Source of the DNA: Legionella shakespearei DSM 23087 | GTDB lineage: Bacteria > Pseudomonadota > Gammaproteobacteria > Legionellales > Legionellaceae | Direction of reading: 5' to 3' | NCBI RefSeq assembly: GCF_000373765.1 | Contig: NZ_KB892426.1 | Coordinates: 62,001-126,000, forward strand | Length of the DNA: 64,000 nt | Shown: positions 1 through 8,219 of the stretch, one piece after another | How the letters are laid out: the number at the start of each line of letters is the position of its first letter | Numbering within the stretch: the stretch's first letter is position 1 | Notes under the pieces: generated by a model | What the model was told of the DNA's origin: nothing | Seen by the model: only the letters and a program-made list of their open reading frames with translations | Databases searched by the model: none | Position numbers and translations under genes: made by a program

Positions 1-93
1 TGTATTTGAGGGGCTTTCTTCCTGAGCGGCACTGCAATTAAGTTAACGTGAGTTTCGGATAAGAAAGTTTTTTGAGCTAGTGTTTACTTCGAT

Positions 94-190
94 CCGTTCG
101 GGCTGAGGAAGCGCGATAGCGCTGTCTCGAAGCCTTGGCACGGTGCTAAGATTTCGAGACGAGGCTACCGCCTCTCCTCAGCCCGAACGG
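94..190. repeat. E-family intergenic palindrome (copy E0)
   Basis: An imperfect palindrome of about 97 bp whose outer arms read CCGTTCGGGCTGAGGA and its complement, with internal inverted CTCGAAGCC/CGAGACGAGG-like segments. It occupies most of the gene-free first 254 bases, downstream of the permease. Related copies with a T instead of G in the arm (CCGTTCGTGCTGAGGA) form the tandem array at 38.9-39.8 kb. No coding signal is seen from 1 to 254. Confidence 0.75.
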
Positions 191-254
191 CAGCGAAGTA
201 ACGACTGGATAAATCAATCGCTTATTCCTGGCGGATCCCCCGGCACTATCAACT

Positions 255-1580
255 CTACGTTGTTACTTCCGTAACCCTTCTCTGCCCCCATAACGGAATC
301 AAGGTCATAGCCAATAAAAACAAACCACCCCACAGGGCATAAGCTACCTTGGATTCAAATTGTAAGGAAGGTGGAGGCGTCAAACTCACTAATAATGCAA
401 CCATAACACCAAACACGCCAAGTCCCGATGGAATTAATATCTTGACTCGCGTTGAAAGGGTGCTCGACCATACCAGTTTAATTGCACTGATAAAGAGCAA
501 AAGATACATCAATAAATTAATTTGGGTGGCGGCATTAAGCATGATCCAGTAAGACGCATTGATGGTTGGGATGATCAAAAACAAAGTACTGATTACTGAC
601 ACGCAAATTGCCTGCAAAACCAGCAGTCTGGCTGGAGCTTTATTCTTATTGAGTCGGGTCAGGCTTACATCAATAAACCCTTCACCAGCAGCAAAACCAA
701 GCCCTTTAATTGGGGCGATAAGCCAATTATTCGCAGCACCTATGCAACCAATGGCAATGAGTCCATTAATAATAAACGCAAAATGTTCGCAATGCATTTT
801 TGTAAAAAACAGTTGGATTAATTGCGGAATACTGCTAATAAAACTTAAATGCTGAGGCGGAATAATCATGGCCAGAATGATAGAACCAAACAACATGGAA
901 AAAAATATTAAAAAGACAGAAATAATAACCGCCTTGGCAAAAGCCCCCGGCTGACTCTCTTCAGCATGCACCGCTGCCAGTTCTATCCCGCAAAAAGACA
1001 GGATAATTGCTGTCAGAGAAGTCCAGGAATAAGAGGAAGCCTGAGGAAGAATGGTTTGATTGTCTGTTGTCTGGGTAAGCCACCAATAAAATCCCATCAC
1101 TATAATAATAGTGAAAGGGACTAATAATCCGGTAATAGAGCAAAAGGAATTAAAGCGGCTGGAAAGCTGAATTCCTTTCAAATTGATCCAGGTTAACCCC
1201 CAGATTAAAGTCAGGATAATAGTAAAAAGCCACAGTTTATTTTCAGCCAGGGCAGGCGAGATGCTGTATAAAAGGGTGCCTGCAATAAAGCTTAGTAAGG
1301 TTGGATAAATCAATACATTTTGTACGCATTGAAACCATATGGCCATAAAGGCTGAATTCTTCCCCATTCCTTTTTTTACCCAGCCATAAACTCCTTGTTG
1401 CGATTGACTGGAAAACCAGATCGAAACAATGGCGCAGGGCAAAAGGAAAAAAATCAGGGCGAGGCTAAAATAATGAAACAACTGACTGCCAGCCAAAGCT
1501 GCTGCCGGCAAATTACGTATGCTGTCTACGGAGCAGACAGTAATCAGGGTTAGGCTAAATACCGATAAATATTTTCTCAT
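255..1580 (-). CDS. APC-superfamily amino acid permease (GABA/glutamate antiporter-like)
   Basis: A 441-residue polytopic inner-membrane protein with about 12 hydrophobic segments. The N-terminal segment contains NLPAAALAG, which resembles the first helix of glutamate:GABA antiporter-type members of the amino acid-polyamine-organocation superfamily. The start codon immediately follows the stop of the dimethylarginine hydrolase gene, with no gap, so the two are almost certainly cotranscribed and translationally coupled. From this context I infer that the permease imports methylated arginines or exchanges substrate for the product (citrulline or dimethylamine), but the sequence alone does not fix the substrate. 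No truncation is seen. Confidence 0.85.
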   Translation of the reverse strand: MRKYLSVFSLTLITVCSVDSIRNLPAAALAGSQLFHYFSLALIFFLLPCAIVSIWFSSQSQQGVYGWVKKGMGKNSAFMAIWFQCVQNVLIYPTLLSFIAGTLLYSISPALAENKLWLFTIILTLIWGLTWINLKGIQLSSRFNSFCSITGLLVPFTIIIVMGFYWWLTQTTDNQTILPQASSYSWTSLTAIILSFCGIELAAVHAEESQPGAFAKAVIISVFLIFFSMLFGSIILAMIIPPQHLSFISSIPQLIQLFFTKMHCEHFAFIINGLIAIGCIGAANNWLIAPIKGLGFAAGEGFIDVSLTRLNKNKAPARLLVLQAICVSVISTLFLIIPTINASYWIMLNAATQINLLMYLLLFISAIKLVWSSTLSTRVKILIPSGLGVFGVMVALLVSLTPPPSLQFESKVAYALWGGLFLLAMTLIPLWGQRRVTEVTT

Positions 1581-2348
1581 TTAGAATCTCAAAGACAGGC
1601 AACTTAAACCGCCATCAATTTTTTTAAACTCGCTCACGTCCAGCTCTATCACTGGAAAGCCTCGCGCGCTTATCTCTTTCAGAGTTTGCGGATAGCCTTG
1701 AGGCAAAAGTACGGTTCCATTGATGACAATGCAATTGGCTGCATACATTTCCTGAGCAGGAACTATTATTTGTTTTAACTGGCCAAGATCCGGATGGTCA
1801 ACGAGCTCGCCACTAACCAAAGCATAACCTTCACCTAAATAGCTTACGCCCGTTTTAAGATGCAAAAACTCATTTAAAGATACCGTAGAAGCAGTATAAC
1901 CGTATTGGGTAACCGCCCGAATCATTTGCTCTGCACCCTGGGAATTGGTTCTGGCGGACAAGCCTATGTAAAAGTGATTCTCCACTTGCAGAACATCGCC
2001 TGCTTCTAAAGTGCCTGGAGCGGTAATACGCGAGATGTGGTCACGGAAAAAATGTTGGATTGTTGTTTCAATTTCTCTGACTTCACCTTGTCTGGTGGGT
2101 GCGCCTGGTCGGGTGAGCAGAGCAAATTTGCTGGTCAGCAAACTGACGTCTTCAACAAAGCAGGAGTCAGGGTAATTTTCAAGGGCGGGCAATACGGTCA
2201 CTTCCACACCACATCGCGTTAGGGCATCAATATAGTGCTGATGCTGGATCAGTGCCTTGCCATAGTCCGGTGTGCCAAGTGTTGACGAGGTAGTTAACCC
2301 ATGAATCAACGATGAGGCGGGTGTGCGTACTATGGCATTTTGAAACAT
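1581..2348 (-). CDS. N(G),N(G)-dimethylarginine dimethylaminohydrolase (DDAH)
   Basis: 255 residues, the length of the Pseudomonas aeruginosa enzyme (254). Members of this guanidino-group-modifying family hydrolyse asymmetric dimethylarginine to citrulline and dimethylamine through a covalent Cys adduct. The catalytic set is visible: Glu115 in LEAGDVL, His163 in FLHLKTG and Cys250 in GGLSCLSLRF, each one residue beyond the P. aeruginosa positions. The CFVEDV motif at 63-68 is also typical. It is the first gene of a two-gene operon with the downstream permease. Methylated arginines come from eukaryotic protein turnover, so a host-derived substrate is plausible (inference). Arginine deiminase is the alternative, but the short length and motif spacing favour DDAH. 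Confidence 0.9.
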   Translation of the reverse strand: MFQNAIVRTPASSLIHGLTTSSTLGTPDYGKALIQHQHYIDALTRCGVEVTVLPALENYPDSCFVEDVSLLTSKFALLTRPGAPTRQGEVREIETTIQHFFRDHISRITAPGTLEAGDVLQVENHFYIGLSARTNSQGAEQMIRAVTQYGYTASTVSLNEFLHLKTGVSYLGEGYALVSGELVDHPDLGQLKQIIVPAQEMYAANCIVINGTVLLPQGYPQTLKEISARGFPVIELDVSEFKKIDGGLSCLSLRF

Positions 2349-2517
2349 AAATTTAATCTCGTCAGAAAATAAAATTATCTTATCATATTTCTCAACATAT
2401 TAAACAGAGTGGCTATTAATTGTTATAAGGGTGATTATCTGTGCTGTACCTATGGATTTGAGTTAGAAAGATCAGTATTCTTAAACTCATTGCCCGGTTA
2501 AAAATGGATTTTATCTC

Positions 2518-3432
2518 ATGCCTTCACCTCATTATGACATAGTACTTCTGACTCAGAAGGAATATGTGAATCCTCACCATGTAGAAGCATACATAGATAA
2601 TATATTGACAGAAGACCGCCTGTTAACCGCTGCTCTCGAGCAAAAGGGATTTAAGGTGGCTCGTACCTCATGGGATGATAGTCAGTTTGACTGGAGTAAT
2701 GCGGATTTTGCCTTGTTTCGCGCTACCTGGGATTATTTTCATCGTTTTAATGAGTTTCATCATTGGCTAAACAATCAAAAAGACCAGATTCACTTTATAA
2801 ATCCTTATTCTGTTATTCAATGGAATATGGATAAGCATTACCTCGGCGACTTGCGCGCAAAAGGAGTGAATATTCCTCCTACCGTTTTTTTGGAGAAAGG
2901 TGAGCTGAGCAGTTTGAAAGATAGGGTTCTGCAAACCGGTTGGAATAAAGCCATATTAAAACCGGCTATTGCGGGAGCAGCTCGCCATACTTATCTTTTG
3001 GATGCTGCTTCAGCAGATCAGTATCAGGATGTATTTCAACAATTAATCAGCAGTGAATCCATGTTGCTTCAGGAGTTTCAGGAGCAGATTGTGTCTAAAG
3101 GCGAAGTGTCTTTTATGGTCTTTGGCGGTAAATACAGCCATGCGGTTTTAAAGAAAGTAAAATCAGGCGACTTCAGGGTTCAGGATGATTTTGGTGGCAC
3201 TTTGCACGACTATACTGCATCGAAAGAAGAAAGAGAGTTTGTTGAACATGCAATAGCGCAATGTGATGTCTTGCCAGTGTATGCCCGTGCTGATGTGATG
3301 TGGGATAATCAGGGCAAACTGTGTCTGTCAGAACTGGAAATGATAGAACCTGAGCTTTGGTTCAGAAGAGAGGAACATTCGGCCAAAGCTATGGCGGAAG
3401 CGGTGTCTGCTTATATGGCGCAGGTCAAATAA
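2518..3432 (+). CDS. ATP-grasp ligase family protein (RimK/DcsG-like)
   Basis: 304 residues, probably cytoplasmic. The N-terminal third has a pre-ATP-grasp fold ending in ALFRATWDYFHRF. The central and C-terminal parts carry ATP-grasp signatures: a lysine in KAILKPAIAGAARHTYLL (about 142-160), the acidic LLQEFQEQI segment, and the Mg-binding ELEMIEPELWF near residue 275. The closest named families from memory are the D-cycloserine ligase DcsG and glutathione synthetase/RimK-like proteins that join a carboxylate to an amine. Substrate unknown. It is separated by only 15-24 bases from the secreted metalloprotease gene, so they may be cotranscribed, though no functional link is obvious. Confidence 0.75.
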   Translation: MPSPHYDIVLLTQKEYVNPHHVEAYIDNILTEDRLLTAALEQKGFKVARTSWDDSQFDWSNADFALFRATWDYFHRFNEFHHWLNNQKDQIHFINPYSVIQWNMDKHYLGDLRAKGVNIPPTVFLEKGELSSLKDRVLQTGWNKAILKPAIAGAARHTYLLDAASADQYQDVFQQLISSESMLLQEFQEQIVSKGEVSFMVFGGKYSHAVLKKVKSGDFRVQDDFGGTLHDYTASKEEREFVEHAIAQCDVLPVYARADVMWDNQGKLCLSELEMIEPELWFRREEHSAKAMAEAVSAYMAQVK

Positions 3433-3456
3433 TTTTAAACAACAGGGATGGCTCTT

Positions 3457-5118
3457 ATGAATAAAAAAATTGTTCCATTATTCATGTTATCTCTGGTCAG
3501 CTGTAATGCATTGGCTGTATCAGAGCGGATGGTCTGGGGAAAATCTCGTCTGTTTTCATTAACAGATGCCAAGGCTTCGGGAAAAACGTTAATCCAGGCC
3601 GCTGTTCCAGTGTCGCAAAACTATCAATTGAAACCTGTGGAATCTGCGTCTGATACTGATCCGCGAGCAGTCCGTTATCAAATTTATTATAAAGATATTC
3701 CCATTTGGGGACGTCAGCTTATCCTGCATAAGGAAAAGGATAAAAGTGACTTTTTCACTGGTGTGGATATTCTGGAAATTGAAAAGGACATTCACAGTCT
3801 GGAAGGGAAACGCTCTGCTGATGAAGTAGAGAAAAAGATATTAGCCACTATTCACGATACAATTATTTATAAAAATATAGAAAAAGTGATTTATATTGAT
3901 ACGAATAAAAAAGCACATCTGGCGTATCACTTGCGGATCTATACTAATAGTCCCGACACTTTTGTTGCTTCACCCAATTATATTATTGATGCGGATTCGG
4001 GTGAAATCCTCAAGCAGTGGGATGATTTAAATCATAAAAGGATAGGGCAAGGTCTTGGCGGGAATGTGTTTGTACTGCCATATCGTGGCGGCTTGTTCCA
4101 ACACGGTACTTCTCAGGGAGAAATTCCCGCTTTGGGCAAGTTTGATGTCAGGGTCAGCGGTACTACCTGTTATGTAGAAACTCCTGAAATAAAAGTTATT
4201 AATACGGAACAAACGGATATTGATAAAGGTTCATTCCCCATTTTAAGTGTCGTGGAATTTTTTAAACGACCACCGGTTTTTTCTTATCCTTGTAGTGAGC
4301 AAACTCATTACGTGAATCGTAATGACGGAGGAAGTGCGCCTGCGAATTTCAGTTTTTCAGCAATAAACGACACCATGTATTTCGCAGGCGTTACTTTGGA
4401 TATGTACAAGAAACACTATGGCATAGCCAAGCCATTGGGGAATGATTTACCTTTACGCGCTTACACTCACATTAAACATTTTGATAATGCCTTTGCAGTG
4501 CCGTCAATTAAAATAAAAGGCATCTACATTATGCATCAGCAAATAGTAATTGGTGATGGCGATACTTTTTTAACCGCGCCAGCGCAGGGAACCCTTGCTC
4601 ATGAGTTATCACATAACTTTACTCGTCTGCATTCCAATTTGGTTTATGAGGGGCATTCAGGTGGAATTAATGAATCTTTTTCCGATATGGCATCCATTGC
4701 AATGCAGGATTATTTGCGCCAGGAATTTCCCTGGTATTGGGACGGTCGTGACTGGTCTATAGGGCGTGAAGCAATGATCGGCAGTAAGGCCATACGTTAT
4801 ATGGATAACCCCACGCAAGATGGAGAGTCCATTGATAATGCCAGTTCTTATTATGAAGGATTAAACGTCCATCATTCCAGCGGCGTATTCAATAAAGCCT
4901 TTTACTTATTAGCAAACAAGCCGGGTTGGTCGGTACGAAAAGCTTTTCAGGTGATGGTCGACGCCAACATAAAATACTGGACACCCGCCACCCACTTTGA
5001 CCCCGCCGCCTGTGGTGTAATCCAGGCAACGGCAGACAGAAAATACGATAAACGCAGTGTTATCGAGGCCTTTGCAGCAGTAGGAGTGACTTGCCCACTT
5101 AAATCACTAACAGGATAA
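3457..5118 (+). CDS. secreted M4 (thermolysin-type) zinc metalloprotease, ProA/Msp-like
   Basis: 553 residues from the ATG at 3457. An in-frame ATG lies 9 bases upstream at 3448, but the CAGGG ribosome-binding stretch at 3443-3447 fits 3457 better, and the signal peptide then starts MNKKIVPLF and ends at NALA. A propeptide of FTP/PepSY type (about 30-190) precedes the catalytic domain. The zinc site is HELSHNF near residue 382, with the third ligand in GGINESFSDM about 20 residues later; HHSSGVFNKAFY matches the catalytic His region of M4 enzymes. Legionella ProA (major secretory protein) belongs to this family and is exported by type II secretion. Whether this is the ProA orthologue or a paralogue cannot be decided here. 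Confidence 0.92.
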   Translation: MNKKIVPLFMLSLVSCNALAVSERMVWGKSRLFSLTDAKASGKTLIQAAVPVSQNYQLKPVESASDTDPRAVRYQIYYKDIPIWGRQLILHKEKDKSDFFTGVDILEIEKDIHSLEGKRSADEVEKKILATIHDTIIYKNIEKVIYIDTNKKAHLAYHLRIYTNSPDTFVASPNYIIDADSGEILKQWDDLNHKRIGQGLGGNVFVLPYRGGLFQHGTSQGEIPALGKFDVRVSGTTCYVETPEIKVINTEQTDIDKGSFPILSVVEFFKRPPVFSYPCSEQTHYVNRNDGGSAPANFSFSAINDTMYFAGVTLDMYKKHYGIAKPLGNDLPLRAYTHIKHFDNAFAVPSIKIKGIYIMHQQIVIGDGDTFLTAPAQGTLAHELSHNFTRLHSNLVYEGHSGGINESFSDMASIAMQDYLRQEFPWYWDGRDWSIGREAMIGSKAIRYMDNPTQDGESIDNASSYYEGLNVHHSSGVFNKAFYLLANKPGWSVRKAFQVMVDANIKYWTPATHFDPAACGVIQATADRKYDKRSVIEAFAAVGVTCPLKSLTG

Positions 5119-5218
5119 AATTCTCAAGGTCTTGGACGAGGCGGTAGCCCGGTCTGCTTGCGGCCGGGATTGAAGTGGCAATGAACTTTATAAGAAGTAC
5201 CAATGCAAAAGTCCTGCG

Positions 5219-5334
5219 CAAGAAACCCCTTAACCTAAGCGTGTCTTTTAGGGAAACCTGCATCCATGCGGTCGGTGTGCGCGTCCCTGCGCACAACGCC
5301 CTAAAAGACACGCTTAGGTCAAGGGCTTTCCGAG
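5219..5334. repeat. G-family palindrome (copy G1)
   Basis: A palindrome with a conserved core reading TTTTAGGGAAACCTGCATCC through to its complement around GCGCACAACGCCCTAAAA. The arms outside the core are AACCTAAGCGTGTC and GACACGCTTAGGTC. The copy at 18.93-19.04 kb (G2), in opposite orientation, has the same core and outer flanks but entirely different arms that are still complementary to each other. Confidence 0.8.
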
Positions 5335-5476
5335 AGATTGTGCCAACGTTGCAGAGAGCGTAAATCTGAATTCCGGCACAGTCTGTAGCCCGGTCTGCTC
5401 GCAGCCGGGATCGGAGTACGCCCAATCACGGCTGCAAGCAGACCGGGCTACCGCCTGTTCTACACATCTTGCCATT

Positions 5477-5597
5477 CCCCGATCCACGTCGTCCTGAGCG
5501 CGTCTTTTTGCGCGAAGGATCTCCTGAAAGTGGCATGGTGTCAGTATTTGGAGCTCCTTCGCACCAAAAGACGTGCTCAGGACGACGTGAATCCGGG
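5477..5597. repeat. B-family palindrome (copy B1, partly decayed)
   Basis: About 120-bp inverted repeat. Each arm reads CGTCGTCCTGAGCGCGTC then TTTTTGCGCGAAGGATCTCC, separated by a short loop. The right arm has substitutions (GCACCAAAAGACGTGC), so this copy is decaying. Six further recognisable copies lie in the window. Confidence 0.85.
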
Positions 5598-5788
5598 AAA
5601 AGCATAACCCGATACTCCGCCGTCCCGCGGCTTGTCCGCGGGATCCAGAGAACTCACTCCGATCTCAGTTCCCAGGACAACGTGGTAGCGATAGCGTAAT
5701 ACGGGAAATATCCATAATCCCATTCATTTTAACAATAGACAGTGATAACATCCTCCCGCTTTGTCGTATTTCAGGGATAGAAGGTTAT

Positions 5789-7204
5789 ATGAATAAGGGA
5801 ATGAACTCTTTTGTATTACTCGTTGCACTGATTGCCGGATTTGGCGGGTTTCTTTTTGGCTTTGATTCCAGCGTGATTGCTGATGTGAAAGATCAGGTGG
5901 TGACGCAGCTTAATCTTTCCGAGTGGCAGTGGGCTGAGGTAGTCAGTATCAGCATACTGGGTTGTGTTTTGGGTATTCCTCTAAGTGGCTTGTTTGCCGA
6001 CCGGCTTAGCCGACGCTTTTTATTAAAATCAGTGGCTTTGGGTTTTATCGCCGGCACTACTTTATGCGCCCTGGCTCAGGAATTTTACACCTTGTTATCA
6101 GGCCGTTTTATCATTGGCATTTGCATAGGCATTGCCTCTTATATCGCTCCTTTATTTATAGCGGAAATAGCTCCGCCCGATCGCAGGGGGACGCTTATTT
6201 TAATTAATGGTTTAACCATCACACTGGGGCAAGCCATTGCTTATCTGATTGGTTATCTGTTTCATGATTATTCGGCAACCAGCTGGCGCTTTCTCTTCTG
6301 GATTGGAAGTGTACCTGCTTTGGTTTTATTTTTAGGAATGTATTTTGTACCCCATTCTCCGCGCTGGATTATGAAGCATAAAGGCCGAGACGAAGCTCTA
6401 AAGGCATTAAAGAAAATCCGACCGGAACATTATAACCTTCATCACGAACTGGATGAGATAGACGCCACTTTAAACACTGGCAAAACCGGTTACCGTCTGC
6501 TGTTTAAAATACCTATTCTTTCTGTATTGCTGGTAGGCATTATCCTTGGCCTGTTCCAGCAGTTTTCAGGTATTAATGTCGTGATGTATTACGGTCCAGT
6601 GATTTTTGAATCGGCAGGTTTTTCCCCAGTAAAAAATGCGATTCTCGCAACGTTTTGCATGGGCGTGATTAATTTCCTCTTCACCATAGTAACTTTATTT
6701 TACATTGATAAACTGGGAAGACGATTTTTATTATTAAGCGGAACTGCAATTGCAGCAATCAGCCTGTTTATGGTCAGCTTATTATTCAATCATCCAGTAC
6801 ACGGGCAAAAATTCTGGATATTGGCTTCTTTTTCTGTGTACGTTCTGGGTTATTGCATCAGCGTAGGCTCTCTGTTCTGGGTTTTAATCTCGGAAATTTA
6901 TCCCTTACAGGTGCGTGGAATGGCGATGAGTATTGCAACGGTCATGCAATGGGCGGCCAATTTTATCGTGTCCCTTTCTTTTCTTTCCATTTATCAGTCT
7001 TATGGACAAGTCATTACCTTTTCCCTGTTTGGCCTGCTGTGCTTCCTGGCTTTTGTCTTTGTTTATTATTTTATTCCTGAAACCACAGGAGTGTCTCTGG
7101 AGAAAATTGAAGCAAATTTAATGGCCGGTAAAAAAATCAGGGATATAGGAAAACCTTTATCCACGTCAGCAAAAACAAAAGAATTTGAACTTATTATGGA
7201 TTAA
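5789..7204 (+). CDS. iolT: myo-inositol transporter, MFS sugar porter family
   Basis: 471 residues with 12 predicted membrane helices. Sugar-porter signatures are present: GFDSSVI in helix 1, DRLSRRF and DKLGRRF loop motifs after helices 2 and 8, SPRWIMKHKGR after helix 6, QQFSGINVVMYYGP in helix 7, and PETTGVSLEKIE at the C-terminus. Being first in the iol cluster, 3 bases ahead of iolG, identifies the substrate as inositol with good confidence; L. pneumophila has the same arrangement. It would bring inositol into the cytoplasm by proton symport. No iolR-type regulator is adjacent. Confidence 0.93.
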   Translation: MNKGMNSFVLLVALIAGFGGFLFGFDSSVIADVKDQVVTQLNLSEWQWAEVVSISILGCVLGIPLSGLFADRLSRRFLLKSVALGFIAGTTLCALAQEFYTLLSGRFIIGICIGIASYIAPLFIAEIAPPDRRGTLILINGLTITLGQAIAYLIGYLFHDYSATSWRFLFWIGSVPALVLFLGMYFVPHSPRWIMKHKGRDEALKALKKIRPEHYNLHHELDEIDATLNTGKTGYRLLFKIPILSVLLVGIILGLFQQFSGINVVMYYGPVIFESAGFSPVKNAILATFCMGVINFLFTIVTLFYIDKLGRRFLLLSGTAIAAISLFMVSLLFNHPVHGQKFWILASFSVYVLGYCISVGSLFWVLISEIYPLQVRGMAMSIATVMQWAANFIVSLSFLSIYQSYGQVITFSLFGLLCFLAFVFVYYFIPETTGVSLEKIEANLMAGKKIRDIGKPLSTSAKTKEFELIMD

Positions 7205-7207
7205 AAA

Positions 7208-8212
7208 ATGAATAATAAAACATGTCGTATAGGAATAGTGGGTGCAGGACGAATTGGCAAGCTGCACGCTGAGAATATCAAGTATCATTTGCCACAGTTT
7301 GATTTACGGGTCGTAGCGGATCCGCAACTGGACCAACAGTGGGGCGATAAGTTGTCTGTTTCCTGTTTATCCACTAAAGTTGAAGACGTTTTATTTCACC
7401 CTGATTTGGATGCCGTAATTATTGCATCTCCTTCGCATTTGCATTTGGAACAAATCAAGGCGGCAAGTGAATCGGGCAAAGCCATTTTCTGTGAAAAGCC
7501 TATAGGTCTTGATGAAGAGGAAATTGTTTCCGCATTGCAGGTTGTTGAGGCTAACAAAACGCTGTTGCAATTAGGATTTAATCGCCGTTTCGATCCCAGT
7601 TTTGCCAATTTGCAAAAGAGGGTACAGGAAGGTGAATTGGGTGCACCTCATATCGTTAAAATCACTTCTCGTGATCCTGCTTGCCCAAGCAAGGAGTATT
7701 GTGCAACATCGGGCGGTATCTTCATGGACATGACCATACATGATTTTGATATGGCACGATTTGTTACTCAGTCTGAAGTCGTTGAAGTATATGCAACCGG
7801 TGCTGTATTAATTAATCCCGATTTTGAAGCCTTTAATGATGTGGATACCGCACTGATTCAACTGCGTTTTGCCAATGGTGCTTTGGGGATTATCGATAAC
7901 AGCAGACAGGCTGTTTATGGCTATGATCAACGTGTTGAAGTCTTTGGCCAGAAAGGTATGTTGCTGGCCGCAAATCAATTGCAACATTCTGTAATGCACT
8001 ATTCATCACAGACTACGGCTCAGGCCAATCCACAGTATTTTTTCCTGGAACGTTATCAGCAGGCTTATCTGACTGAACTGCATTCATTCTATGATGCTTG
8101 GGCAAATAATAAAGCAAGCCCTGTATCGGGTGAGGATGGTTTGCAAGCCTTGCGTATTGCCAAAGCGGCAAAGCGTTCGCTGGAAAGCGGTTTACCTGTC
8201 GCAGTGAATTGA
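7208..8212 (+). CDS. iolG: inositol 2-dehydrogenase
   Basis: 334 residues, Gfo/Idh/MocA family. The N-terminal Rossmann motif is GIVGAGRIGKLHAENI, and the EKPIGLDEEE segment (about 95-104) holds the conserved EKP lysine. A catalytic-type His follows in DMTIHDFDMARF. It oxidises myo-inositol to 2-keto-myo-inositol with NAD+. It begins 3 bases after iolT and its stop overlaps the ribosome-binding site of iolCB, so it sits in the middle of a tightly packed operon. The length is typical for IolG. Confidence 0.94.
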   Translation: MNNKTCRIGIVGAGRIGKLHAENIKYHLPQFDLRVVADPQLDQQWGDKLSVSCLSTKVEDVLFHPDLDAVIIASPSHLHLEQIKAASESGKAIFCEKPIGLDEEEIVSALQVVEANKTLLQLGFNRRFDPSFANLQKRVQEGELGAPHIVKITSRDPACPSKEYCATSGGIFMDMTIHDFDMARFVTQSEVVEVYATGAVLINPDFEAFNDVDTALIQLRFANGALGIIDNSRQAVYGYDQRVEVFGQKGMLLAANQLQHSVMHYSSQTTAQANPQYFFLERYQQAYLTELHSFYDAWANNKASPVSGEDGLQALRIAKAAKRSLESGLPVAVN

Positions 8213-8219
8213 GGTGTGT

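Larger units (their letters stand above)
5119..5788. repeat. intergenic repeat cluster between metalloprotease and iolT
   Basis: About 670 bases without a credible gene. In order: an A unit at 5145-5172 (TAGCCCGGTCTGCTTGC type), the G1 palindrome at 5219-5334, a second A unit at 5386-5412, an inverted A unit at 5425-5451 and a B palindrome at 5477-5597. The rest (5600-5788) contains more GC-rich repeat debris and then the AT-rich iolT leader, with a GAAGG ribosome-binding site just before 5789. Short open frames here are read-through of palindromes. Confidence 0.8.

Noticed and set aside
5119-5788. Integron or attachment-site cluster
   Set aside because: The palindromes look like attC hairpins at first sight, but they have long perfect arms, no GTT/AAC core sites and no integrase.
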